Shown: one piece after another, positions 11,419-22,096 of the stretch | Layout: each line of letters opens with the position of its first letter | How positions within the stretch are numbered: position 1 is the stretch's first letter | Source of the DNA: Eucommia ulmoides | Lineage: Eukaryota > Streptophyta > Magnoliopsida > Garryales > Eucommiaceae | Direction: 5' to 3' | Assembly: GCA_016647705.1 (NCBI GenBank) | Contig: CM028328.1 | Location: forward strand, 46,866,647-46,930,646 | Length of the DNA stretch: 64,000 bases | Program-made: the position numbers and the translations under genes | The notes under the pieces: generated by a model | Told to the model about the DNA's origin: nothing | Databases searched by the model: none | Seen by the model: only the letters and a program-made list of their open reading frames with translations

Positions 11419-12767
11419 TGGTAGCGATTATTTTGTTACAGCGCAAGTGTACGGGTCAAATTTTAAGTCATCGCTAAGTATCGCAATTATCGTAACCAAT
11501 ATTATTTAGGCGTCTAAATTTAAGGTATGTAAAAATAAAACTAAAACAAACATACACTCAAAAGTAAAATAAAATATGGACTTCATATACATAATTGTTC
11601 TAGGGGGGTCTGACAACAATTTGCTAAACGTTGCTAATCCAATTCAAACTTGTTAATTAAATTCATGCTCAATCATTAACCATGGGTGTCTAAATTAACC
11701 TCACTTTCACCTCTCGAATGTCAACTAAGATAATTTGTATAATTATTTGAATTAATATATCTATTTGACTCAACTAATTATCCAATCTTTAAGTCTCATA
11801 CATCAAATGGCTACCCAAATTATATTATCCTCTCGCACTCAATATAATAATAGTTGTATTTCTCTAGTCTCAATGTGAAAGATTATCACCTCTAAGATAT
11901 CAAATTTACCTTTTGCAGAAATGAGCAGATACGCATAAAGAAATACAAATGATCAAAACATGAAATCTAATTAGAAAAATCTTAAAGTCTCAAGGCATAG
12001 TTCATACAAAGCTATTAAAATCTCCCTAGATAGAAACTTTAACTCAATATAATGGAATCCATGCTAATCTTTTCAAGAAATTCATAAATACAAATATGTT
12101 CAACATAATATCACAAATACAAAATTCAATAAATATTAGGGTGAGAAAAAAGAAGAGAAAACTCTTTTGTCGTAGAGGTCAGCTTCAGATCTTTAGTAAT
12201 CTTCAATAGACTTCAATTCAAACTTTTTCTCTAGTGTTTATGTTCTTCTAATGGTGTTCTCTTGTAAAAAAATCTCTCAAAATCGTCTCACCAATGGTAT
12301 TTTCTTTCCCAAATTCGTCACCCCTAGGGTTTGAGTTATAAGAAGGTATAAAAGAGATCAAAATAGGTTTTGTCCACATTTTGGTGCTACAACGGGGCCT
12401 TTTTACCACTGCAGTGCGAAGTCTTTGACCTGTTGGGACATAACTTTGGCACTGCAGCGCGAGTTTTCGGTCTGCAGCGTGCAACTTCTGAAATCTGGCC
12501 ATAACGTTCTTATCCTAACTCTGATTAAAGTAATTCAAGATTCTATAGGAACTAAGAAAGAGATATACAACTTCTATGTCTTAAGGTTTTCCCAAATCGG
12601 ATTGAATCTTGATCAAAATTGGGGCTTGAAATATTCGCACAAGCATTTATTTTTCACTTTTTCTCCCATTTATTTATATTCGTATAGAACAGTACAAAAA
12701 CATATTAAACTGAAAAAATATTTTTAAAACTCACAAATATTGGAATCGAAAAGAACTTAAATTTTTT
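11419..12767 (-). repeat. Element D 5' LTR
   Basis: Partner of 7589-9004. It lacks about 60 bp near the left end relative to the partner (agtataggataagtag segment) and the last 15 or so bases at the right, where copia E LTR sequence takes over. Confidence 0.82.
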
Positions 12768-13890
12768 GGTAGTTATAAAAATTTAAACAAATAAATCTTT
12801 GAACACTTAATTATCAAATAATCAATTTTTCCTAAATGAATTATTATCTTCGTTACGCAGTGGATAAGGGATTATAACAAGGTGCACAACCAAATACAAT
12901 ATATAGAAAATAAAGAATGAAGCACACCAAGATATATCCTAGGTCAGCAAGCTAACCTTGCTTAATCCAATCCCTCGTGCTCGATGGAGATTCACAACCT
13001 CTAAACCCCTGATTAATTTAATGGTAGGAAACAAACCCTTATAACGATTCTATTTCTAGGCTTAGAATCAACCTTTACAATTTTCTTTTTCCCAGGTTAA
13101 TGAAGAACCTTCTCTTTTTACCAGGCTTAATGTTAACCTAATTCTATTACAAGAATAATCAAAACTTCACAACACTCACAAGTATCCTTTTCCCAGGCAA
13201 GGATTGAACCTTTATAATTCACTCAAAATTAATTTAATTTGAGGGAGAATAAAGACCTAATTCTTTTCAAGGGGAAAGAATAACTTAACCTTTTTATACT
13301 TAGGACAAAGATCAAACCTCAATCTTTTTCACAATAAAAAAAATCAAAACCTAGCTACCCTGACTAGACACCGACCTAACTGTGTCTAATCCACTTAAAA
13401 TCACAAATAAAAAAAATATGAGTTTCTTCCCACGAGGAGCTTCTACCACTTGAATACAGTTATATTCAATTAATGTCCAAAAAGTTATTATGTGATAGAT
13501 ATAATGTGAGCCAAATTAATATTTAATTAATAAACAAGTGTGGGTAGCACAAATTAAAGCACGTAATCTGATAATCACATAAAATCGTTTTAAAAAGATT
13601 TTCAGGCTCTTAAGTTTGAAAATAATTTTCTAACAATCTTAAATCCAAGCAAACAATAATAATATGAAATCAAAATTAAGAACAATAACTTGGAAAGATC
13701 TCACTAGAAGAACACCGAAGAATAAAAATAGAATCGCAACATACCTCAAGTTAGTGACGCCAAATTAATCAGTGCTTTAGATCAAGAACTTAGCACAAAA
13801 TCTTTCTCGAAAATCTCACCAGAATGATAACTCTTAGAAAAGCATAGGAACTGATTGTTCTTGATATATTTTATCTAATTTTCGCAGGTC

Positions 13891-13900
13891 TATATATATA
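13891..13900 (-). promoter_or_regulatory. TATA-like box of copia E LTR
   Basis: tatatatata flanked by gtc and gac, so the surrounding sequence is itself palindromic (gtctatatatatagac). It lies at the place matching the C LTR TATA box. Confidence 0.5.
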
Positions 13901-14244
13901 GACTGATATCAAGACCTCCAACGGCTACTTTTCAAAAGATATGCCTTTAAAAGGCACTCTTAGACCCCATATAAAGTAGTCATTCAATTCTAGTGTAATT
14001 CACTTAAACAAATCTTTTAAAATTCTCAAATAAATCCATAAAATATTTCTCAATCATCAATAATAAATATAGGAAGTAATTAACTATCTAAATGGAGAGA
14101 ATCTTAAATTATGTGAACCAAATCATTAAGGATATAAAATACTATACCATATCTTCAACAAGATCAGATCCCTCGAATTTATCCCTTGAAATCATAAAAA
14201 AATGGCTAATTTTTTACCGAAATACCAAGTTCCTTGAAATCTCA

Positions 14245-14600
14245 ACTGAAACAGTCAGTTGACCGATCCCTAGCTATCGGTTAACCGATTGACACAGTGT
14301 GGCCACCAGGCCAATCAAAACGGCTAGTCAGTTAATCGATCTTCCTTCAGTCGGTTGACCAATTGGTTAAGAGAGTTTTCTTTGCCAAAATCCAGCACAG
14401 TCGGTTGATCGATTGGTTTAGAGACTTTCACTTTTACATCCTTAAGCCCATCGGTTGACTGATCCCCTTTGGTTGGTTGACCGATTGCTACAGGAACTTC
14501 ACATGTTGCTCCAAAAACCTTACTATTTCAAATGGTTAATCGATATCTTCTAATCAATTGACCGATTGATGCTGGATGGTCATTTCCTACACTATTTGTG
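14245..14600 (-). repeat. GGTTGACCGAT motif cluster in copia E LTR
   Basis: At least seven related copies: cagttgaccgat, cggttaaccgatt, cggttgaccaatt, cggttgatcgatt, cggttgactgat, ggttgaccgatt and aattgaccgatt. The units are near-palindromic and spaced irregularly. They lie 340-700 bp upstream of the TATA-like run on the minus strand. Confidence 0.75.
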
Positions 14601-16060
14601 CTCTAAAACCGTCATCTTGATTCAATTAACCGATTATTTTTCTCGATTGACTGAATTGACCCTAAATTTTAACTTTTAATCCATATTTTGATTAGGTCAA
14701 TTATTATTTTCAATTTTCACGTAAAGAGCACATAATAAATCAATAATTAGGATCTTAAACTCTATCATTTCAATGCACAAAAGATAATTCATTTAATAGT
14801 GTTGTGTGTGATCCTAATTCGGGTTACATTAAGAGTATAAGAGTATTGAGTTGGTTTCACCTAATTTCTTCAATGTCTTCAACACTCTTCATTTTTTCAC
14901 TACGTACATCTTTGCACCTCTTATATTTTCTTCATTATGTCTTTAACATAATCAATAATATTGTTGTCCTAGTGAGCTACCCAAGACGGGGGTTACTTGG
15001 GTAGATAAAAAATTATTAGAGAAAATACTTCAAACAACAAATAATTAATTTTAATCCTAAATTAATTATTATCTTTATACAACAACGGAAATATAATATC
15101 AACTAGGTGCACACCAAACAACAAAAATAAATAATTAAAAATAACAGCATACCAAAAATTTATACTGGTTCACCAAGCTACTCTTGCCTAATCCAGTTCT
15201 CCGAGCTCCATGAAAAGTCGCACCCACTAAACTCAAGATTCCGTTAGAGGTAGGAACCAAACCCTCACAAAGATTCTTTTTACAGGCTCAGAATCAACCT
15301 TTACAAATTCTTTTTCTCTAGCTCAGAAATAACCTCTACTTTTTACAAGCCCAAGAATAACCGATTTTTTTTTTTTTTAAAACTAAGGCTAAAGAATCAA
15401 AACCTCACAAACACTCCAAATATCTTTTTACCCAGTCAGGATTGAACTATTACAAAATTGCTCACAAATCAATTCAATCTAAAAAGAATTACTACCTCAA
15501 TCTCTTTACAAAAAGAGACTAAAACAAGTTATCATTTGATTAAATACTCCCAATAGTATTCAATCCGTCACTTGACTCACCAATTACAAATTGATAAGTG
15601 ATTTTTCTCACTCGAAGTTTCTACCACCCCAGATAAATTAGAACTCAATTAATATTCCAAAACTAGTTATAGAAAAGTGGGATATTCAAAATTTGATTTT
15701 AAACAAAAAATGGGTAACACGTAATCAGATTTCTTCAACAAATTGTTTCAAATATAATTTTCAATAAAAATTTGAAAAACAATTTCAAAGATCAAATTCC
15801 AAATAACAGATATATACAAGCAACAATTAATAGAAAGTAATTTGGAATGATCTCACTTGGATTCTTCCAAAAAAATAATGATTAGAAATAGCAATGAAAC
15901 TTCCGTTCGGTAGTAGTAATAATCCACAACAAATATTCTTCAAGAATAACTCTCAGAAAAGATCTCACAACTTAATCAATATGATTACTCTTAAAAAAAC
16001 TCAAAGGTTGAATAGCTCATAATAATTCTCTTGATGGGTCTCTTTAATGTGAAAAAACAC

Positions 16061-16075
16061 AAGTATATATAAAAG
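16061..16075 (-). promoter_or_regulatory. TATA box of copia C LTR
   Basis: The minus strand reads CTTTTATATATACTT. The partner LTR has tatataaaaggg on the plus strand near 23219-23230. Confidence 0.55.
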
Positions 16076-16445
16076 GGAATAAATCATGCTCTCCGACGGC
16101 TAGTTTCCACTTGTTATAACATTTAATTGCTCTTATAAACCCCTTATATCATTTAGACTTCATCCTGGTTCAAAGCACTTAATTATGGATTTTAAACTTT
16201 TCAATTAAGTCCCCCAAATATTTCTCAATTACAATTAAATAGGATAAAAAGAATTACATGTACCAAATTGAGAAAATTTAAAAAATAATTAACTATATCT
16301 ACAGGAATATCATAATATATGTTACATATCTCAAATAACACCACATCCCTAAAATATCTCTCATATATTAACCTTAAAATGGCTAGTAATGACTACTTTT
16401 AGAATAAAATCCGGAATTCCACAAAATTCTAAAATAGTGCCATAA

Positions 16446-16691
16446 GTCGACTGTCCAAGGGTCACTAGTCGACTGCTCGATTCAAGGGGTAGCCAAGCCA
16501 AAAATTCATCGCCCATCGGTCGACCTATCTATTGACCTAGAGATTTAGAAAGTTTTATTTCTGGTCATAGATTGACCTCCCTGTCGACTTATCGATTCAA
16601 AGAGTTCACCATTTAAGCTCAGGTCGACCTACCTGTCGACCGAGAGATTCAACAACTTCACCTTCTATGCACGGTCGACTTACCTGTCGAC
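16446..16691 (-). repeat. GTCGAC palindrome cluster in copia C LTR
   Basis: Eight GTCGAC hexamers within 246 bp (first at 16446, last at 16686), often extended to GGTCGACC. The right LTR has the matching but partly decayed cluster at about 23600-23850. It lies 370-630 bp upstream of the minus-strand TATA box. Confidence 0.85.
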
Positions 16692-17162
16692 TTACCAATG
16701 CTGAAATCCTCTCTTTAATTCATTTTGAATTCATTCTAATCGATATTTTTACCCCTTTAACCGATTTCTTTTCTCAGTTAGCTCCACTAAATTCTTAAAT
16801 TCAATTTTAGTCAATTATCTTTATTTCTTTTTCAATTATACATAGGAGCAAATAATTTAACTAATTACAATCCTATAAAAACACACATATTTATAAAAAT
16901 CATTTAAAAAACTTTTTGTGTCGTGTGTGATCCTATTTGGGATATTAAGAGTTGAAATTTAACCTGAGTTGTTTTCCCTAGGTTCTTCAAATTCTTCAAC
17001 CTCTTAATTCTTTATGATCTTAGTCATCACCTTTTAGCATCCATTCATTACTTTTCAACATATCTTTATCATTAGAACTAAGAAACTGAAACACTCAATT
17101 AAACCGTTAGTTCTACCAAAAACATTAATATTTAACTATTCATCAAAATCTTAAGATCAACA

Positions 17163-17177
17163 ATCTCCCTCTATTTT
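17163..17177 (-). other. Copia C main polypurine tract
   Basis: The minus strand reads AAAATAGAGGGAGAT and abuts the 3' LTR start TGTTGATC. Confidence 0.82.
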
Positions 17178-17403
17178 AAAATGACAATTAACTTTGATAT
17201 TTTCTTCAAAACAATAATGTAACTATGCTCCTCCTAAATCCGAGGACGGGTTCTTTAACTCATTAAAGCAAAGTAATAAGATTTTCAATCAAAGAAAAAA
17301 TTTCAATATAATCCCCCTTAAGATATTCATTAAAACATCAACTAATTCTCCCCTTTTGTCATCTCAAAAAAATTAGAGAGGGGGGGAACACAAAGAAACA
17401 CTA
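17178..17403 (-). other. Copia C 3' non-coding segment with extra purine tracts
   Basis: Between the pol stop and the polypurine tract, further purine runs appear on the minus strand at about 17228-17235 (AGGAGGAG), 17311-17320 (TAAGGGGGAT) and 17346-17357 (AAAAGGGGAGAA). Repeated purine tracts upstream of the 3' LTR are described for Sireviruses. Confidence 0.6.
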
Positions 17404-17900
17404 CTATAGGCAAACATCATTATGCCTAGCCATACCCAAATTGCGAATGATTTTCACAAACTAATCTTCCGCTAGTAGTTTGGTAAAAACATCAGCAAGC
17501 TGGTCGGAGATATCAATATACTCAATAACAATGCCCCTTTTCTGAATGTGATCACGAATAAAGTGATGTCTAATCTCTGTGTGCTTAGTTCTGAGTGTTG
17601 TGTAGGATTCTTACTTAGACAAATAGCACTTTTATTATCAGAATAAATTGGGACCTCCTCCATGAAAATTCTCAAGTCATTTAACTGTTGCTTAATATAT
17701 AAAATTTGAGCAGAACAGTTACCAGCTGCCATATACGCAGCCTCAATAGTGGATAAGGCTATCGAACTATGTTTCTTGCTTGACCAAAAAACCAATGCAT
17801 ATCCTAACAAATGACATGACCCACTTGTACTTTTTCGATCAACTTTACAATTGGCAAAAACAACATTAGAGTAACTTATCAATTTAAAATCACTTCCCCT
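17404..17900 (-). pseudogene. Copia C RNase H domain
   Basis: Visible are KVDRKSTSGSCHLLG, FWSSKKHSSIALSTIEAAYMAAGNC (active-site region, normally STAEAEY), VPIYSDNKSAICLSKNP with a conserved aspartate, and then in a shifted frame the terminal ADVFTKPL-like segment. The pol stop is TAG at 17404-17406. The domain would degrade the RNA of the RNA-DNA hybrid. A frameshift inside NPTQHS separates the last 50 codons. The order and wording match the E remnant at 4869-4950. Confidence 0.85.
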
Positions 17901-18941
17901 AGGATACCATAATCCTAGGTCAGTCGTCCCCTTTAAGTATCGAAAAATTCACTTAACCGCAATCAAGTGCGATTCTTTAGGACAAGACTGAAATCTAGCA
18001 CAATGACAAACACTATACATAATGTCAGGTCTACTAGCAGTTAAATACAAACTACCAATCATACCTCGATACATTTTTTCATTAACACTTTTGCCTGTAT
18101 CGTCTTTATCTATCTTCGTAGCCGTTGCCATGGGAGTTTTGTACTCTTTAGCGCCATCCAAGTCATATTTTTTTAACAATTCCTAGGTGTATTTAGCTTG
18201 GTTTATAAATATTCCTTCTTTGGTTTGCTTAATTTGCAATCCAAGAAAGAAATTCAATCTCCCATCATGCTCATTTCAAATTCGACCTCCATTATCTTAG
18301 CAAACTCTTAGTAAAGATTGTCATTAGTAGATCCAAAAATAATTTCATTAGCATACACTTCTATTAATAGGATATCATAATCAGTTTGCTTCACAAACAT
18401 TGTTATATCATAAATACCCATTCGAAAACCATTTTTGATCAAATATCAGCTAAGTCTCTCATACTATGCTCTAGGAGCTTGTTTGAGCCCATACAAAGCC
18501 TTGTGAAGTTTAAATACGTGATCGAAAAATTTATCACTTTCAAATCCTGAGAGTTGTTCCACATAAACTTTTTCTGCTAGAAGGCCATTTAGAAATGCAC
18601 TCTTAACATCCATTTGATATAACTTAAAATTACGTGAATATGCAAAAAGTGAGTAGCATTCTAATTGCTTCTAGTCTAGCAACAGGAGCATAGGTTTCAT
18701 CAAAATCAATTCATTCCTCTTGATTATAGCCTTGTGCTACTAATCGTGCTTTGTTTCTAATTACCATGCTAGATTCATCATTTGTATTTCTAAAAACCCA
18801 TTTAGTAACAATAACTAGATGAAAATCTGGTCTTGGAACAAGACACCATATTTTGTTCCGCTCAAATTGAACTAACTCATCTTACATTGTGGAAATCCAA
18901 GATTTATCAGTTAACGCCTCATTTACATTATTAGGCTCAAT
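17901..18941 (-). pseudogene. Copia C reverse transcriptase, badly degraded
   Basis: Minus-strand pieces in several frames: NKARLVAQGYNQEE and IDFDETYAPVARLEAIR (about 18640-18770), the catalytic strand at about 18330-18365, FEMSMMGD with a polymerase-thumb segment, and 17949-18179 with LKKYDLDGAKEYKTPMATAT, IGSLYLTASRPDIMYSVCHCARF. The catalytic box at 18344-18355 reads Y-A-N-E instead of Y-V-D-D, so both metal-binding aspartates are replaced. Stops and shifts are frequent in 18190-18640. It cannot be active. Confidence 0.83.
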
Positions 18942-19688
18942 TTAAGATAAGAAAGAAAGATTAATTATATCCCTAAGAGAAGAATGAGTACTTACACCTT
19001 TTTCGAAATTACTGATAATTTCTTTTACCAAATATCCCGGTACTGTCTTTATAGCTCGTGGTAAAGTCGAATTTTTTTCCCTAGGTTCCTTCTCTTGTTG
19101 GGACTCCTTAGGTACGTTATCACCTTGGTTTTGGTTAGTTGAAATACATGAATCATCATCATCAAAAACCTTTCTCGACAAGAATGGATCAGCTTCCTCA
19201 AAAACAGCATGCATAGTTTCTTCTACAACTGACATACGTTTATTATAAACTCTATAAGCTTTATTGTTATTAGCATATCCAAGGAAAATCCCATAATCCA
19301 GTTTAGCATCAAATTTACCAAGATTATCCTTGTCATTCAAAATAAAACACTTACATCTAAATACTTTAAAATATGAAATATTAGGAGTCTTACCATTCGA
19401 TATTTCATATGGGGTTTTGTTAAACCTTCTACGAATTGATATTCGATTCACCACATGGAAAGCTGTACTTATTACTTCGGCCCAGACGTAGGTTGGTAAG
19501 CAATTTTCATTACGTATCGTTCTGGCCATCTCTTGAAGTGTCTTGTTCTTCTTTCCCAGTATACCATTTTGTTGTGGTGATCCAGGTGCAGAAAAGCTAT
19601 GAGCATAACCTTGCTCATCATAGTAACTTACCATATCATCATTCTTAAACTCTCTTCCTCTGTCACTTCTAATGTTAATAATGGAGTA
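18942..19688 (-). pseudogene. Copia C integrase, C-terminal half; catalytic Glu replaced by Gly
   Basis: A continuous frame from about 19634 to 18942 covers the second half of the integrase core and its C-terminal region. APGSPQQNGILGKKNKTLQ corresponds to the copia motif in which the catalytic glutamate precedes R/K-K-N; here the codon at 19554-19556 encodes glycine. Then come MARTIRNENCLPTYVWAEV, NRISIRRRFNKTPYE, FRCKCFILNDKDNLGKFD, GIFLGYANNNKAYRVYN and an acidic tail. The frame is shifted relative to the first half at 19689-20492. In an intact element it would join cDNA to the chromosome. Confidence 0.88.
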
Positions 19689-20492
19689 TTACTTCTCCTT
19701 TTGAACATGTTTACAAAATTTAGCAAGAATAGAAGCAACCTCACTTTTCTTAGCAAGGAAAAATACCCAGGTAAGTATGGAATAATCATCAATTGTAACG
19801 AAAGCATAAAACTTACCACCAAGACTAGCAATAGAGTTTGGACCAAACAAATCAAGATGCAACAATTCAAGACATCTAGACATGGACATATGCATCTTTT
19901 TCTTAAATGATGATATAACCTGCTTGCCTAATTGACATGCATCACATACTTTATCTTTCACTAATTTTAAATCAGGTAGGCCACGTATGAGACTCTTCTT
20001 AGATAAATTAAAGATTAACTCCATACTAGCATGCCCAAGTTTCCTATACCATAACCAACTATTTTCAGACAAAGCATTTAACCAAGATAAATTTTGAGAA
20101 TTAAAATCATCAAATGAGCAAGTATAAACATTCTCAAAAGATGATGCAACTATTAAGATACTACTATCATGACTATTCTTAATAATGGACTTATCATGAT
20201 CAAATATAACGTTATATCCCTTGTCACATAGTTGACTAATACTTAGCAAATTGTGTTTAAGTCCATCAACTAGTAACACATCTTTAATAATAGTAGTACC
20301 ATTACCGATATTACCTATACTGATAATTTTACCCTTTGTGTTGTCTCCAAAAGGCACATGACCTCCATTCTTTGGTGTCAAAGATGTAAATTTTCCTTTG
20401 TCTCCCGTCATGTGTCGAGAACAACCATTGTCCATGAACCATTTGTCCTTGCTTATTAAATCTTTTAGAATAACTTGCAAGGAGCACCTCAA
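19689..20492 (-). pseudogene. Copia C protease, GAG-pre-integrase and integrase N-terminal half
   Basis: 267 codons open. WFMDNGCSRHMTGD near residue 18 is the aspartic protease site, with DNG in place of the usual DSG. LLSISQLCDKGY follows, typical of the copia protease C-terminal region. WYRKLGHASMELIF with later CDACQLGK (near residues 150-190) is the H-H-C-C zinc region. LELLHLDLFGP and YAFVTIDDYS carry the first integrase aspartate. The frame ends at a shift into the 18942-19634 segment. Protease would cut the polyprotein; the DNG triad makes activity doubtful, as does the broken frame. Confidence 0.9.
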
Positions 20493-22046
20493 ATAGTTCC
20501 TAAGTACTACCCAGTCTAAGTGGGTCTGATCTTGTTAGTCGGGACAATTTTAGTTCCTTTTGGAACCCAAACTTGTCTACAATTAGATATTTTAGCAAAT
20601 TATTTGCGAATAGTATGCCCCACAACATTACATTTAAAATATCTAACAAGATCCTTGGTTTCAGAAAAGAATTTGCAAAAACGTTTTTGTTTAAGATTTT
20701 TCTAAAATCCAATACCGGTTTTATCAAAAATTCCACTCGAACTTCCCAAAAGCATTTTCAAGTTATTTTTACCGCTGGTGAATTTGAGAACAATTGAATG
20801 CAAATCCGTCAACTTGGATTTCAATTCATTGTTTTCAGATTCGTAGTCCATTACTTGTTTGTTTAATGTATTAATTGTACTTTGAAGGGCATTTATTTTA
20901 GAACACTAGTTTTTATAATCATGAGGAAGTTCTTAATAAACATCAAATAATTCATCAAAATCTAAACAACAAGAACTTTAATATTTAGTTACCTCACCAC
21001 CAGTGGCCATCAATGCAAAGATGGACATATCTTTACTATCTAATTTTTCGAAGCTACTTAATTCAGTATCATCCCAAGTAGCCTTCATGGATTTCTTCTT
21101 ACTCTTCTTTGCTTTTTTTTTTTTTTTTCTTCTTTTCCTTTTCTTTATCCTTCTTCAGTTCGGGACAATCATTTTGAAAGTGACCAATCTTATGACAGTT
21201 GTAACATTCCACTTTAGTTATGTTGAAGTTTCTTCTCCAACGGAATGTGCTCCGAGTCATTCTTCTAAAATTCTTTATGAGAAGCGCCACATCTTTCTCT
21301 AGCTCACTGTCAAGACTTTTATGATCACTATCATCATATTCTTTAATTTTTGGAGATTTTAGTGCCAAGGATTTCCTCTTGCTATTTCTAGTGTGATCCT
21401 CATATCTTTTAATCGCTGCTTCATGAGTCATCAAGTTTCCTATGAGATCATCAACTTTGTATTTGCCGAGATCCTTAGCTTCCTCAATTGCTGTCACCTT
21501 TAACTTCCATACTTTTGTTAAAGATCTTAGGACCTTTCGAACTCTATCTTCCATGGCGTATGGCTTTCGAAGTTGACTCAAGTGATTGCAAATGTTGTTG
21601 AAGCGAGTATACATCTCTTGAATCGATTCAGTTTCTTCCATTCTGAACAATTCAAATTTCCTCATAAGAGAGTTGATTTTCGATTGCTTCACTTGACTTA
21701 TCCCTTCATGGGTAACTTGTAACTTGTCCCACATCTCCTTTGCAGATTTACAACCTGAAACTCTAGAATATTAATTAGCATCTAACGATCAAAATAGAAT
21801 GTTAATAGCCTGAGAGTTTATAGAGAATTTCTGTTTATCAGAAGTAGTTAGTTGTTTCTTCTTCTTCTCGACTTTGTTTTTTATTGGAACAAACGGACCA
21901 TCCTCGATTGTTAGCCACACATCATAATTTGTATCCTGAAGGAAGACTATCATTCTATCTTTCCAGAACAAATAATTTTCACCTGGAAATAATGGTGGTC
22001 GATGCATAGACTGCCCCTCAGCTAGTGTGCCTATTATGTGCGCCAT
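20493..22046 (-). pseudogene. Copia C gag (SIRE-like) and linker to protease
   Basis: The start is taken at 22046, by parallel with the E gag start and 36 bp inside the primer binding site. Segment 21789-22046 holds the N-terminal part with WKDRMIVFLQ. After two stops the same frame resumes at 21734: FELFRMEETESIQEMYTRFNNI, VDDLIGNLMTHEA, a basic RNSKRKS region, and the zinc knuckle CYNCHKIGHFQNDC (C-X2-C-X4-H-X4-C, near 21160-21205), then a lysine-rich run. The part 20493-21098 is the degraded linker, in which 20500-20736 stays open without known motifs. Gag would package the element RNA. Confidence 0.87.
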
Positions 22047-22082
22047 GTGATCTTTGTTAGCTAAGTATATCGAGTTAAACTA

Positions 22083-22094
22083 GCTCTGATGCCA
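22083..22094 (-). other. Copia C primer binding site (tRNA-Met type)
   Basis: The minus strand reads TGGCATCAGAGC two bases inside the 5' LTR, close to the TGGTATCAGAGC typical of plant copia elements. Confidence 0.85.
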
Positions 22095-22096
22095 AT

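Larger units (their letters stand above)
7589..12767 (-). mobile_element. Non-autonomous LTR element D
   Basis: Two similar LTRs (7589-9004 and 11419-12767) flank 2.4 kb of internal sequence with no pol. Orientation is minus: a primer-binding-like site (11395-11412) adjoins the right LTR and a purine-rich tract adjoins the left LTR. The only protein is a broken acidic ORF (10540-11142). The left LTR ends tggtag...cccatca; the right LTR has lost its last bases into the copia E LTR, so no clean target duplication is seen. Confidence 0.82.
4869..14961 (-). mobile_element. SIRE-like copia element E, truncated at both ends
   Basis: Minus-strand copia related to element C: gag and RT fragments share long motifs with C (for example TATKIDKDDTGK). 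Present are part of RNase H (4869-4947), part of RT (about 5140-5513), gag (6300-7535), a decayed primer binding site (7577-7588) and one LTR (12768-14961). Element D sits at the primer binding site and element C in the LTR. The rest of RNase H, the 3' LTR, protease, integrase and the RT N-terminus are missing. Confidence 0.8.
12768..14961 (-). repeat. Copia E 5' LTR, interrupted by copia C
   Basis: Shares with the C LTR the order attattatctt / aaggtgcacaac / aggttaatgaagaacc-like blocks / TATA / ggttgaccgat motif cluster / gtgtgtgatccta. Its continuation ends at 14961 where the C LTR begins with tgttgtcctag. A minus-strand TATA-like run lies at 13891-13900. Confidence 0.8.
14962..17162 (-). 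repeat. Copia C 3' LTR, complete
   Basis: 2201 bp, from tgttgtcctag to gatcaaca, both ends fitting TG...CA. It aligns with 22097-24135 throughout the shared length. Confidence 0.88.

Noticed and set aside
12768..14961. Possible independent LTR element between D and C
   Set aside because: It aligns with the C LTR, is in the same orientation as the E coding remnants, and adjoins the E primer site apart from D; it is better explained as the E LTR.
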